From contig CAYGFI010000048.1 of NCBI GenBank assembly GCA_964349045.1, positions 1-27,603 on the forward strand: a stretch of 27,603 nucleotides of DNA. The letters are read 5' to 3'. Source of the stretch: JACJXF01 sp964349045. GTDB lineage: Bacteria > Bacteroidota > Bacteroidia > Bacteroidales > GCA-2748055. The translations under genes and the position numbers were made by a program. Below are positions 1 to 9,552 of this stretch, piece after piece (the first letter of the stretch is position 1; the number at the start of each line of letters is the position of its first letter). Under the pieces are notes generated by a model that saw only the letters and a program-made list of their open reading frames with translations, searched no databases and was not told the DNA's origin.

Positions 1-39
1 AAGTAAAATTGTTCAAATTGGTACTTTGATGTTGATTCA

Positions 40-68
40 TTGAAATTTGTTTATGTTTAATATATTTG
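40..68 (+). promoter_or_regulatory. Putative promoter of the HTCS gene
   Basis: TATATTTG at 61-68 is a perfect match to the Bacteroidota -7 box TAnnTTTG. A TTG at 40-42, 18 nt upstream, could serve as the -33 element. Transcription would start near position 75, giving a short leader before the start codon at 100. The boxes are seen directly; promoter activity is inferred. The surrounding sequence is AT-rich, so a chance match is possible. Confidence 0.4.
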
Positions 69-99
69 CTTTAAAGCAATTCTTAAAATTCATTGAACT

Positions 100-3000
100 T
101 TGAATAAAATTTTTCTAAAAAGGAATATATTGTATTTAATTCAAAAGCCGGGGTGGATCTTTTTTTTAAGCTGCCTGGTTAATTTGGGATTTCTCTATGC
201 GTCTGATACCATTTTACCGGTAAAACTACAATTCGAGAAAATCACTTCCATCCAGGGGTTATCAAATAACACAGTTTACAGTATTATCCAGGACTCGAGT
301 GGATTCATTTGGATTGCAACACGGGAAGGACTGAATAAATATGACGGGCAGGTAATAACATCTTATTATAAAGGTGAAGGCTCAAGTATTCCGGGAAATT
401 TTGTAGTTCAGTTAGTTGAAACATCAGATGGAAAACTAATAGTCGGGACAACAACAGGAGCAGCAATATACAATAAAAGAACAGATAATTTTAATATACT
501 CCTGTATGAGGGCGAATCAGTAGGCCAGGTATTACAGTTAGAAAAGTTGTCTTCAGGAGAAGTAATGGTTTGCAGTAATTCCGGATTATATATTGTTGAC
601 AAAGATCTCATTATTAAAAAAATAAGCGAACTCCTGATCAGGGATCTATGTGAATTTAAAACAGGCATTATCTGGAGTATATACGAAGATGAGATTTTGC
701 TTATGAATGTGGAAGGCGAGATAATTAAAAGGTACACCAGGGACATGGAAAGTGTACGTAATTTTGATATGTCTTCCTCAAATATTGAGTGCATATACAA
801 AGATTCCAGGGGGATTATCTGGCTTGGAACCAAGCGTGATGGAATCGGGTATTATAACCAGTTAACCGATGAGTTTCTTTGTCTAAATCTTCAAAAAGGT
901 GTTAATCCTATTGAAGATAATTTCATAAGGGTTATAAATGAGGATGTTTTTGGCAGGCTTTGGATTGGGACAGAGTCGGGGCTTTATATCTATAATGTGG
1001 ATTCAGAAGACTTTAACTTTTATGGACAGAGTTTTAATCCCACTGAAAAGGGTTTGAATGACAAGGCAATATATTCCATATTCAGGTCCAAAGATAATCT
1101 GATGTGGATTGGGACATATTTCGGAGGGGCTAATTATACTAATCTTTTTCAGAAAGGTTTTGAGAGGATTTATGCTGATGGTGGACGTTCTGGACTCAGT
1201 GGGAACGCCATTAGTGAAATAATTGAAACTTCCGATAAAAGACTCTGGATTGGCACTGAAGATGGGGGTATTAGCATTTTAAATCCGGTAGATGGAACTT
1301 TTGAATATTTGAAACATATTCAGGGAGACCCACATTCACTTTCCTCTAATAATGTTCATGCTATGGAAGAGGATGAGGATGGAAATATCTGGATTGGGAC
1401 CTTTATCGGTGGGCTGAACAAGTACAGTTTCAAAACAAAGACAATTGATATAGTTGAACTTGTTCCTCCCCTTAAGAACATGGAAGAGGATGTTTATTCA
1501 AAATCCCTTTTCTCAATTTTTATTGATTCAAAGAAAAGAATATGGGTGGGATCTATCCAGGGACTTTATATGAGAGAAACGAAAAATGATGATTTTGAAA
1601 TCTGGAACCCGGCTTTTTTTCAAAATAATTTCATTTATCATATTGAAGAGGATAGTCGAAATAATATCTGGTTGTGCACGTATGATCAGGGCATATATAA
1701 AATCGATCCGGAGATGAATGTATCGCATTACCGGACTAGGGCGAATCATGATATTTTAAGCGACCAGATTGTTTTTTGCTTTATTGACTCAAGTGAAATC
1801 ATCTGGTTTGGTACAATTGAAGGGGGTCTTCTAAAATACAACAGTATTACCGATGAATTTAAATCATATACAGTTGCAAACGGATTACCTAATAATACAG
1901 TATACGCGATTTCAAAGGATATACGGGGTAATCTCTGGGTAAGTACAAACAAAGGAATATCCATGTTTGATCCGAAATTGGAGATTTTTGCCAACTATTC
2001 GGTGAATGATGGTCTGGTAGGAAACCAGTTTAATTTCAAATCAGGGCTGGCTGCATCAAATGGTATTATGTACTTCGGAGCAGTAAACGGAATCACTTAT
2101 TTTGATCCCCAAAGACTTAGAAAAGACGATTATAAACCTGAAGTTCATTTTATTGATTTTAAAATCTCAAATAGCTCTGTTCAAATTGGGAAAGAGAGTA
2201 TTCTATCAAGTCATATTGATTTCCAGGATGAAGTATTCCTTAATTACAAACAAAAGGTTTTTACTATCGATTTTGTTGCAATCAACTATAAGGCCGCTAA
2301 AAGCATAGAATATGCTTATTATCTGGAGGGATTGGAAAATGAATGGAATTATGTGGGAAATACCCATAGCGCTACTTATACCACTCTTTCTCCCGGTACA
2401 TATATATTTCACCTGAAGGCCGCCAATGAGGATCATGTTTGGTCCGATAAAGAAAGAACCATTAAAATTCATATGAGCCCACCTTTCTGGATTTCAATCT
2501 GGGGTTTTATTTTTTATGGATTTGCACTTATTTCTACAAGTCTTTTAGTTATAAGGTTTTACATGATCAGGCAGAAGGAGAGAATAAACATAAAACTTGC
2601 CAGATTGGAAAAGGAGAAAAATGAGGAGATCAGCAGACACCGGTTAAACTTCTTCACATTCATCAGCCATGAATTTAAAACTCCATTAACACTGATTATT
2701 GCTACCCTGGAGCAAATCATGAATTATGAGGATGTCCTTCCCAGGTTTAAAGATTATGGAACTCTTATGAGAAAGAATGCCATGAGGTTACTGTTTTTAA
2801 TAAACCAACTTATGGATTTCAGGAAAATTGAATCTGAACATGCCTCCCTGAAATTTAATAAAGGAGAAATTATCGGTTTTATTAAGTCTACTTTTTGGGC
2901 ATTTAATCCTTTGATGCTTAAGTTATCCATTAAAGGGAAATTCACATCAGATGTTGATTCTTATATTGTTTATTTCGATGCTGATAAACTTGAAAAGATA

Positions 3001-4260
3001 CTCACAAATCTTATCAGTAATTCATGTAAATCCTTTAAAAAACCAGGCACAATTAAAGTAGATGTAAAAATATTGGAACGAAATCATCCAGCAAATCCAT
3101 CTTTAAGTGATTGGAAAGAAGGGGACATGATTATCTCCATTACTGATGATGGACCCGGATTACCTGCTGAAAAACTTAAACGTATTTTCGAACCATTTGA
3201 AGTAAATGATACTTCGGATTTTCAAAGCAGCGGAATAGGCTTATCTTTAGTTCACAGCCTGGTTAAATATTTAAACGGGCAAATCCATATAACAAGGCTG
3301 CCTAAAGGAGGAACTTCAGTAATAATTCAATTTCCCCTGGTCCATAATCCGTTGCCTGAACTAATTAAAAACGACACATTTATTGAAAAGAACACAAGTT
3401 TTCTTCTCGAAAACACCTCCCTTTATATCGATTCTGAACCACAGGTTATATTTGACGTTCAGGGAAATGGCTCTGTTAAGGAATATGAATTATTGATTGT
3501 AGAAGACAATAAGGAGCTGGCTTCTTTCCTCTCTCATCATTTTTTCGGTGTATTTAAAGTACAACTTGCTTATGATGGTATTGAAGCAATTGAAAAGATT
3601 AGAAAATCTCATCCGGACATAATTATCAGTGATATTATGATGCCCAATATGGATGGATTCGTTTTATGCAATACAGTGAAAGATTCAATTGAAACCAGCC
3701 ATATACCTGTTATTTTATTGACCTCGAAAATAGATGATGAATCACGGATCGAAGGATTTTATAAGGGGGCCGATGCTTATGTGGGTAAACCATTTAATCT
3801 GAAAGAACTTGACCTGCAAATAAGAAATATATTAAGAGCCAAAGAGAACCTCAGGAAACATTTTGCCTCATTTGAATCTTTCAGGGAAACAGTGAGTAAG
3901 CTTGGCAATAAAGACCAGATGTTTATTAAAAATCTGACAGAAACAGTTCATAAATATATGGATGATGGCGCTTTTGATGTTGACAGGTTCTGCAGTGAAT
4001 CAAATATAAGCAGAACTCTGATGCACATGAAGCTCAAAAAGATTACCGGGTTAAGCACTACGGAATTTATTAAAAATATCCGGTTAAATGAAGCAAAGCA
4101 AATGTTATTGGAAGGAAATCTTACAGTTTCAGAAATTGCTTACAGGGTGGGTTTTAATGACCCGTCTTATTTTGGAAAATCATTCAAAAAGTTGTTTGGT
4201 AAAACACCTTCCGAAGTAAGCGGGAATGGTTCAACTTATTATGGTTTACACGATATTTAA
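100..4260 (+). CDS. Hybrid two-component system (HTCS) sensor/regulator of the PUL
   Basis: A one-piece sensor that detects an oligosaccharide in the periplasm and activates PUL transcription. Signal/anchor segment at about 12-35. Residues about 40-690 are Reg_prop-type propeller blades, recognisable by repeated 'WIGT' and 'G.I.YN' motifs, followed by a Y_Y_Y domain (about 730-790) and a membrane helix (about 797-822). The cytoplasmic part has HisKA with phospho-accepting His857 in SHEFKTPL, a HATPase domain (N-box N970/N974, then DDGPG and GIGLSL), a receiver domain (about 1128-1245, acceptor Asp1178 in SDIMMP) and an AraC-type HTH (about 1287-1375). All key residues are present, so it should be active. 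The start is TTG. No ATG exists near the signal sequence, and TTG at 100 gives positively charged residues before the hydrophobic run. The gene converges on the PUL operon. Confidence 0.95.
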   Translation: MNKIFLKRNILYLIQKPGWIFFLSCLVNLGFLYASDTILPVKLQFEKITSIQGLSNNTVYSIIQDSSGFIWIATREGLNKYDGQVITSYYKGEGSSIPGNFVVQLVETSDGKLIVGTTTGAAIYNKRTDNFNILLYEGESVGQVLQLEKLSSGEVMVCSNSGLYIVDKDLIIKKISELLIRDLCEFKTGIIWSIYEDEILLMNVEGEIIKRYTRDMESVRNFDMSSSNIECIYKDSRGIIWLGTKRDGIGYYNQLTDEFLCLNLQKGVNPIEDNFIRVINEDVFGRLWIGTESGLYIYNVDSEDFNFYGQSFNPTEKGLNDKAIYSIFRSKDNLMWIGTYFGGANYTNLFQKGFERIYADGGRSGLSGNAISEIIETSDKRLWIGTEDGGISILNPVDGTFEYLKHIQGDPHSLSSNNVHAMEEDEDGNIWIGTFIGGLNKYSFKTKTIDIVELVPPLKNMEEDVYSKSLFSIFIDSKKRIWVGSIQGLYMRETKNDDFEIWNPAFFQNNFIYHIEEDSRNNIWLCTYDQGIYKIDPEMNVSHYRTRANHDILSDQIVFCFIDSSEIIWFGTIEGGLLKYNSITDEFKSYTVANGLPNNTVYAISKDIRGNLWVSTNKGISMFDPKLEIFANYSVNDGLVGNQFNFKSGLAASNGIMYFGAVNGITYFDPQRLRKDDYKPEVHFIDFKISNSSVQIGKESILSSHIDFQDEVFLNYKQKVFTIDFVAINYKAAKSIEYAYYLEGLENEWNYVGNTHSATYTTLSPGTYIFHLKAANEDHVWSDKERTIKIHMSPPFWISIWGFIFYGFALISTSLLVIRFYMIRQKERINIKLARLEKEKNEEISRHRLNFFTFISHEFKTPLTLIIATLEQIMNYEDVLPRFKDYGTLMRKNAMRLLFLINQLMDFRKIESEHASLKFNKGEIIGFIKSTFWAFNPLMLKLSIKGKFTSDVDSYIVYFDADKLEKILTNLISNSCKSFKKPGTIKVDVKILERNHPANPSLSDWKEGDMIISITDDGPGLPAEKLKRIFEPFEVNDTSDFQSSGIGLSLVHSLVKYLNGQIHITRLPKGGTSVIIQFPLVHNPLPELIKNDTFIEKNTSFLLENTSLYIDSEPQVIFDVQGNGSVKEYELLIVEDNKELASFLSHHFFGVFKVQLAYDGIEAIEKIRKSHPDIIISDIMMPNMDGFVLCNTVKDSIETSHIPVILLTSKIDDESRIEGFYKGADAYVGKPFNLKELDLQIRNILRAKENLRKHFASFESFRETVSKLGNKDQMFIKNLTETVHKYMDDGAFDVDRFCSESNISRTLMHMKLKKITGLSTTEFIKNIRLNEAKQMLLEGNLTVSEIAYRVGFNDPSYFGKSFKKLFGKTPSEVSGNGSTYYGLHDI

Positions 4261-4339
4261 AAATTGTGCTTACTCCTGAATATCCCTGGATTGGACTTAT
4301 GTTTTTTTTTGACAGTTTTGGGATAAAGTATTAATTTTT

Positions 4340-6382
4340 CTAATCCGGATTAATAAGCCTGCTGGTTCTTCCTGGAGTATGCAGTTCCCATAATGAACTT
4401 ATTACCCAGCCTGGTGCAAAGATGTCGTTATAGTATCCTTTGCCATTTTTGCCATAATCCCAGTGTGTGTGCTGCACCACTTCAGGATGATAGCCGGGAG
4501 TGGAAATTCCGCAGAGGTACCCCTTTCTGGGCAGAAGCTGGTCGTTCATGGATGAGCAAATCAGCTTTGCCATATTCTCATACCTTGAATCGCCCAACTC
4601 AGCAGCGAGCCATTTCAATACTTCAATAAATTCAAACACATAAACATCCACATGATTGTTTTCTACAGAAACATTCCCCCAGCCTCTGGTTTTGAATCCC
4701 AGATCGCCAAGCATTTGTCCGGGGGCAAAGGGAACATCCCAAAGATAGTACCATGACATAGCAAAGAATGAGACTTTTTTTGCCTGTGCTAAATAATGGG
4801 CTTTCAGACTGTTGTCTGAGGCCAGCCACAGATAGTAATAGGAATTCAGGGTATACAGCGAAGCTTCCTTGTCCTCGCAGTTTGCGTCGAGTGTGGAGGA
4901 AAAGTAATCCGCCTTCACAACGATTTCCTTGTCGAGGAAATGCGTGATCTTCTGCGCTGCTGACAGGTATTCCGGATTATTGAAATATGCTGAAGCCATT
5001 ATCAGGGGAGTTATTATTGTGGGAGTGCTTCCACCAGAGGGATCTGTGATTTCAAAGCGCCCGTTGAATTTCCGGGGGAAGCTGTTATCCTCTCTCCGGA
5101 GTTTTACCAGACGGTTGAAGAGCATCAGGCTTTTTCGTTCGAGTTCCGGGTGCAAACGGCCATTTTTCTTCTCAAAATCAAGATAATGAATGATAGCCAT
5201 AAGTCCTTCACTTTGTCTGCGGAGACTGAAAATCTCTGCTTCCTCACCTTTGTTGCAATCGATCCATTCCCTGAGAAGTCCTTCAGGAGTAAACCCATAC
5301 CGGGTATAGCTTTCGAAAATAGAGTTTCCGATGTCAATCAGTGAGGAATCTCCCTGCTGATAGCCATACTCAAGGGAATTGAAAGCGTTCATCAGGACCC
5401 GTCCGACGAATCCGATTTCGAAAATTCCTCTTTTCTCGCATAGATCAATCCTGAGTTCCACGCCTGATGAGGATGCCAGGGTCCCGCATTCTGTGTAGCT
5501 GTCGCGGAAGTATTGAGCCAGCTCCTGTTTTACGCTGTCTGTTGACATTTTAGCAGGGACTTCCTTAGGCTTTAGCCTGGAATATGCGAACGACCATGAC
5601 TTTTCTACGAATTCGCTGAAGGATGCCGCTTCAAATCCTGAAATCACCCAGGATACTTCTGTTTCCTCCCCGGCTTTTATATTTTGGAAAGCCACTGTCT
5701 CAGGTGCCAGCCATAGTTTCCGGCGGTAGGTGAAAGGCTTTTCAGAAAACGGGTAAGAGAATGTCAGGCAGGCATTACCAGAGTTTTTTCCAAACCCGAT
5801 TCCCCCGAGGTCTGTTTTGCCGTGCAGTATCACTTCCCCATATTCTAAAGGCATCAGTGCATCATTTCGGGGGATATCATTGCGCATTACAAGGTATGCG
5901 GTTTTGCCCAGGGTATCAAATACAGCGGCAAGGGGAGAGCTCAAGCGGTCTTCCCTTACCATCCATGAATTACCTTTTCTTAAGTTTGGAGCATTTTCGG
6001 GAGATCTGGCATTGTGATGGTACCAGAAACCAGGCATAAGGAACTCCGAAGAATGATAAGGGATTCCGGCCGGGGTAAAGGCACCGGAAATATTGAAATT
6101 GCAGTCCTCCTCTGCCCTGATTCTGAGCTTAAGGATGATGTTTTCATCAATCGTTTCAACAGAATAATTCACATGTACCGGAAGGTCTTTTTCCGCTCTA
6201 AGGCTGAAAGTGTTATTGTTTTCCCGGGCTTCCAGATTGTACGTTTCAGCAGGATTGCCAGCTGTTTTCAGACTGAGTTGCAGGGATATTTCTTCCGGAA
6301 GTTTCTCTGAGACGGGTGATGAGCAAGAAGAAATGATGAGAACACCTAAAACCTTTAAAAAGAATATGAATTTTCTGAGCAT
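4340..6382 (-). CDS. Lipoprotein with an (alpha/alpha)-barrel glycosidase-like domain, unassigned family
   Basis: I do not recognise the family. The N-terminus is a lipoprotein signal (VLIISSC, Cys20), so the protein is probably anchored in the outer or inner membrane. Residues about 25-270 look beta-rich. Residues about 285-665 are helix-rich, with Trp/Tyr-rich segments such as NSYYYLWLAS and SWYYLWDVPF and acidic motifs such as VENNHVDVYVFEF and HTHWDYGKNGKGYYND. That pattern resembles (alpha/alpha)6 glycoside hydrolases or lyases, but I cannot name the catalytic residues. It is the last gene of the minus-strand series, 17 bp after the GH172 gene, and its stop lies in the palindrome TAATCCGGATTA. 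A role as an exo-acting trimming enzyme is inferred from context only. Base composition is more GC-rich than that of the HTCS. Confidence 0.7.
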   Translation of the reverse strand: MLRKFIFFLKVLGVLIISSCSSPVSEKLPEEISLQLSLKTAGNPAETYNLEARENNNTFSLRAEKDLPVHVNYSVETIDENIILKLRIRAEEDCNFNISGAFTPAGIPYHSSEFLMPGFWYHHNARSPENAPNLRKGNSWMVREDRLSSPLAAVFDTLGKTAYLVMRNDIPRNDALMPLEYGEVILHGKTDLGGIGFGKNSGNACLTFSYPFSEKPFTYRRKLWLAPETVAFQNIKAGEETEVSWVISGFEAASFSEFVEKSWSFAYSRLKPKEVPAKMSTDSVKQELAQYFRDSYTECGTLASSSGVELRIDLCEKRGIFEIGFVGRVLMNAFNSLEYGYQQGDSSLIDIGNSIFESYTRYGFTPEGLLREWIDCNKGEEAEIFSLRRQSEGLMAIIHYLDFEKKNGRLHPELERKSLMLFNRLVKLRREDNSFPRKFNGRFEITDPSGGSTPTIITPLIMASAYFNNPEYLSAAQKITHFLDKEIVVKADYFSSTLDANCEDKEASLYTLNSYYYLWLASDNSLKAHYLAQAKKVSFFAMSWYYLWDVPFAPGQMLGDLGFKTRGWGNVSVENNHVDVYVFEFIEVLKWLAAELGDSRYENMAKLICSSMNDQLLPRKGYLCGISTPGYHPEVVQHTHWDYGKNGKGYYNDIFAPGWVISSLWELHTPGRTSRLINPD

Positions 6383-6399
6383 GATTGCAGTATTTAATT

Positions 6400-7548
6400 T
6401 CAGTTAACTTCAAGATCGTTGATTCCTGGCAGTGGGGGAAATTTTGCATGGGGTTCGGTCTGATACCAGTATGATACGGATGAAATATCTGATTTCTGGA
6501 CTAAGTATCTGCCACCACTTCTCCATCCCAGATCCTGAATGGTAACTTTCAGATCCTTGTCAAACCTCACCGGATCGGTTATATGCCAGCGGTACATTCC
6601 AAAGCGCTGTTGCGACTGGTACATGCCATCGGGCCGGATAACCTGGTGCAGACCTGTGTAGGGAGTGCAGAATTCCTGGTAGCGAGCTTCCTTTTTATTT
6701 TCAAAATTGTATGATCCGCAGAAATAATCTTCAAGCCCGGTGCCACAGATGGTTGGGAATTCCTTGTCGCCGTCCATAAAGAATTTTATCTCTCCTTCGC
6801 CCCACCAGCCGTTGTTATTTACCTGCCATGCAAGGCAGGTGCCCACGAATTGGCCTTTGCCCTTAATGCCGTCTACAAGGGTATGGATACCTGTAAGGTC
6901 CGGGTTTGTACGTCTGAATTGCGCATGAAAATAGGCTGCATCCTCAGGAATTTGGGTTTCAACATAATCGATCTGGTAATACAGGTACATCTGATCCTGG
7001 GGGTTGATATTTTCGAAAGTGATTTTACATTTTTTACGGAAGGGCATGGTCCAGTAGCAATTGAAAGCACTTCCCGGGTTAACACATATCGCGAGGGAGC
7101 TGAGCTGGGCGTACTGGCCCCATCCCATGGCAAAAAAATCTCCCACAGGGCATTCCACAGAGGGAGTTGTTTCATCGTCCCAGTAAATGCGTATAATGGA
7201 GTACCTCCAGTTTCCTGTCGGGGTCATCCAGATGTGCTTAATAGCTCCTGAGCCTTCTATATCGGCCAGGGTAAATGTCTCACCGGGTTTGATAATTACA
7301 CTTGGGCTCACTTTCCATCCCTGGCCAAGTTCTCTGGAGGCGTTCGACCCGGTTCCCTGAACTGCCATGGCACCTTTTCCTTTTTCACCAGTGAAGTTTT
7401 CAGGGCTTATGGATCGGGATTTTGCGTCGGACAACCTATAGATATTATCCATATTGACATCCAGTCCATTGAACGATTCCCGGACCTGGGCAGTTGCCAT
7501 GGTGCACATTAATAATATTCCAGTTGAAATCAGAAAGTTTTTCTTCAT
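6400..7548 (-). CDS. GH172 (DUF2961) glycoside hydrolase
   Basis: Signal peptide at residues 1-20 (cleavage near ATAQ), then a single GH172/DUF2961 jelly-roll domain over the rest of its 382 residues, which is a usual family length. The diagnostic motifs are WWGEGEIKFFMDGD (248-261) and GTGLEDYF (269-276). Glu253 (or Glu251) and Glu273 match the two catalytic glutamates described for this family. Characterised GH172 members act on furanosides: difructose anhydride, and D-arabinofuranose in mycobacterial glycans. The exact substrate cannot be read from sequence. Here the enzyme most likely removes terminal furanose units in the periplasm. It lies 18 bp downstream of the GH93-like gene and 17 bp upstream of the lipoprotein gene, clearly in one operon. 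Confidence 0.9.
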   Translation of the reverse strand: MKKNFLISTGILLMCTMATAQVRESFNGLDVNMDNIYRLSDAKSRSISPENFTGEKGKGAMAVQGTGSNASRELGQGWKVSPSVIIKPGETFTLADIEGSGAIKHIWMTPTGNWRYSIIRIYWDDETTPSVECPVGDFFAMGWGQYAQLSSLAICVNPGSAFNCYWTMPFRKKCKITFENINPQDQMYLYYQIDYVETQIPEDAAYFHAQFRRTNPDLTGIHTLVDGIKGKGQFVGTCLAWQVNNNGWWGEGEIKFFMDGDKEFPTICGTGLEDYFCGSYNFENKKEARYQEFCTPYTGLHQVIRPDGMYQSQQRFGMYRWHITDPVRFDKDLKVTIQDLGWRSGGRYLVQKSDISSVSYWYQTEPHAKFPPLPGINDLEVN

Positions 7549-7566
7549 TTTTATATTTTTTAAAGG

Positions 7567-9552
7567 TTATTCAATCGGTACGATTTTTCCTTCGAGCCAG
7601 TATATTCCTCCGCTTCCATCGGTAAACATCCTGCAGGAAACAACCACAACAGTTTCGTTATCTTTCAGAAAAAGGGAGTTGTTTACTGCGCTTTCATTAA
7701 CAGGCAGTAAACCCCATGGGGTTGAGAGTTGCGCGAAATTCTTCGCGTTGTTGTCTCCCACCATAACCTGCATGTAGTTGTTCTGGTGCCAGTCGCCTCC
7801 GCGGTAAATATGAGCAGAAAGCAATACTTCACCGGTGGGAAGTTGCAAAAGGTATGGAGCTCCCCCATGACCGCTGAAATTGCTGACTACCCAGCGGAAG
7901 GGGCTGGTATTGAAATTTGAAGTTGTAAGATTCCAGGGACCAGAAAGGTCTCTTTTGATAATATAGGGAGATAGGGCACTGTTAACCGATTCTATGGCAA
8001 ACACAATTCCCTTGTTTCCTTGCAGAAGTAGCGGGACAGGCATTCCGTCGCGTTTTTCCGGGTAATAGGCCACGATCCGGGGTTCGGACCATGAGTAGCC
8101 GTTATCTGTAGAAACGGTTTGGTGGATTTCCTGGTAAATAGGGTCGCCCGGCCACCATTTCTCCTCGGAGGAATAGAACATTTCGATTTCGCCATTCGGG
8201 AGTTGGACCATTGCCGGTTCCCATGTACGTCCGGTTGGGTAAATTATTGGTCCGTCGAAGGTTTGACAGGTATCCCTGCTGATAAGGATCTGGATGGAGC
8301 TTTTATTTTCGTCGGGTTTTGCGTTGGCTTCGAAGGCAATCATCACCCATCCGTTTTGCAGAACCAGTACTTCAGGAGTGCAGAACCTCCAGTAATCAGT
8401 ATTGTAATCCTGAATGTTCATGAGGATTTTCTGAGGGTTCCAGGTGTTTCCGTTATCGTAGCTCATCCGGAGGCAGACATTGAGCCAATCGCCGTTATCA
8501 GGGCCTCCCTGGTAAACCAGAATGAGGGTATCTGAATTACCGACTCTTTTTATCCTTCCATAATCGCCGAAATAGCCCTCCTGGGATATTTTTTTAGCTG
8601 TGGAAGGGTGGTTCCAGGTAATTTTATGAGCGATGGGCAGGCTAGTGTTATCAACAGGAAACCCTGAGTAATCCGATAAAGTTTTTATTGTTTTTACCTC
8701 CCCGAGATATTCGATATCATTAACTATCATATAAGGCTGAACATAACTTTCGGAACCTGGTTCAAGACCGCTTATTGTTGCGTTGTATACCCCGTTCTCC
8801 ATTATTCCCGGAATTTTTGTGGAATTTATACCGGGGATACTATCGGGACTAAAGAGCAGCCCGTGTTCTGTAGGTTCCGGAGTAGAGGTAAGGGTATAGA
8901 ACAGTTGGGCTGTATTTTGTGTTACGTTTAAAATGCCGGAAGCCTTAATGCTCTGGGTGGAAAAGCTGATAATATTTCCCAGGAAATAAGTGCCCTCAAT
9001 ATTTTTTGCATAAACACGCACATAATAAGTTGTTCCTTCCTGCAGATTTGTAAGGCTGGCATGAAAGGAGTTTTGATTCCCCGGATCTTTGATCTCAGGA
9101 GAATTCTGATCCGGAATTGTTTTTATATCATAAAAAATCCCACGTTCAGGATAAGCAGAGAGATCAAGTTCAGAGGAACAGTAAATGACAGCCTGATCTC
9201 TAGTGACCATTCCAACACTGTCGGTTGCTAAATCAAGCACTTCCAGTTTTGTAATTCTTGAATAAACCGGATCGCATGTGCCGGACAATACTTTTGCACG
9301 GAAATAATGGCTGTCGGAATCTGCTGAGAACCGGTAATTTTTTGTGGTTTCTCCCGGGATGTCTGACCATGAAAAAGCATCGGTTGATTTCTGCCAGGCA
9401 ATGGAGCCATGATTTATGGTGTACCAGAGTAAATTTAGATTAATAGTTTCCTGCCTTGTGACAGTTCTGTACAGGGTATCATCGGTTTGAGGAATAGCCA
9501 GGTCGATCCGGATAATTAAAGCCAATATGAGGATAAGAACTTTTCGCATCAT
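7567..9552 (-). CDS. GH93-like (exo-arabinanase type) six-bladed propeller enzyme with Ig/FN3-like N-terminus
   Basis: Signal peptide at about 1-21. Residues about 24-110 form an Ig/PKD-like module, and about 113-200 and 203-292 two FN3-like modules (YYVRVYAKN, SYVQPYMIV). From about 305 to the end lies a sialidase-fold propeller with Asp-box motifs SYDNGNTW (364-371) and STDNGYSW (481-488). WEPAMVQLPNGEIEMFYSSE (444-463) and the RDGMPVP...FAIES region (501-522) resemble GH93 exo-1,5-alpha-L-arabinanases. Glu445 and Glu521 are the likely catalytic pair. Sialidase activity is unlikely because the arginine-triad context (FRIP) is absent. The ATG overlaps the stop of the upstream T9SS-tail gene as ATGA. 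No T9SS tail is present on this protein itself. The substrate is inferred from family resemblance and from the nearby GH43. Confidence 0.75.
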   Translation of the reverse strand: MMRKVLILILALIIRIDLAIPQTDDTLYRTVTRQETINLNLLWYTINHGSIAWQKSTDAFSWSDIPGETTKNYRFSADSDSHYFRAKVLSGTCDPVYSRITKLEVLDLATDSVGMVTRDQAVIYCSSELDLSAYPERGIFYDIKTIPDQNSPEIKDPGNQNSFHASLTNLQEGTTYYVRVYAKNIEGTYFLGNIISFSTQSIKASGILNVTQNTAQLFYTLTSTPEPTEHGLLFSPDSIPGINSTKIPGIMENGVYNATISGLEPGSESYVQPYMIVNDIEYLGEVKTIKTLSDYSGFPVDNTSLPIAHKITWNHPSTAKKISQEGYFGDYGRIKRVGNSDTLILVYQGGPDNGDWLNVCLRMSYDNGNTWNPQKILMNIQDYNTDYWRFCTPEVLVLQNGWVMIAFEANAKPDENKSSIQILISRDTCQTFDGPIIYPTGRTWEPAMVQLPNGEIEMFYSSEEKWWPGDPIYQEIHQTVSTDNGYSWSEPRIVAYYPEKRDGMPVPLLLQGNKGIVFAIESVNSALSPYIIKRDLSGPWNLTTSNFNTSPFRWVVSNFSGHGGAPYLLQLPTGEVLLSAHIYRGGDWHQNNYMQVMVGDNNAKNFAQLSTPWGLLPVNESAVNNSLFLKDNETVVVVSCRMFTDGSGGIYWLEGKIVPIE

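Noticed and set aside
4261..4339. Bidirectional terminator between the convergent HTCS and lipoprotein genes
   Set aside because: There is a T9 run (4302-4310) and a 6-bp pairing TATCCC/GGGATA with a long loop, plus the palindrome TAATCCGGATTA at the lipoprotein stop, but no convincing stem directly before a T run on either strand.
7567..9552. Sialidase (GH33) assignment for the propeller enzyme
   Set aside because: Asp-boxes are present, but the FRIP/arginine-triad pattern is not, and the motifs around Glu445 and Glu521 fit GH93 better.
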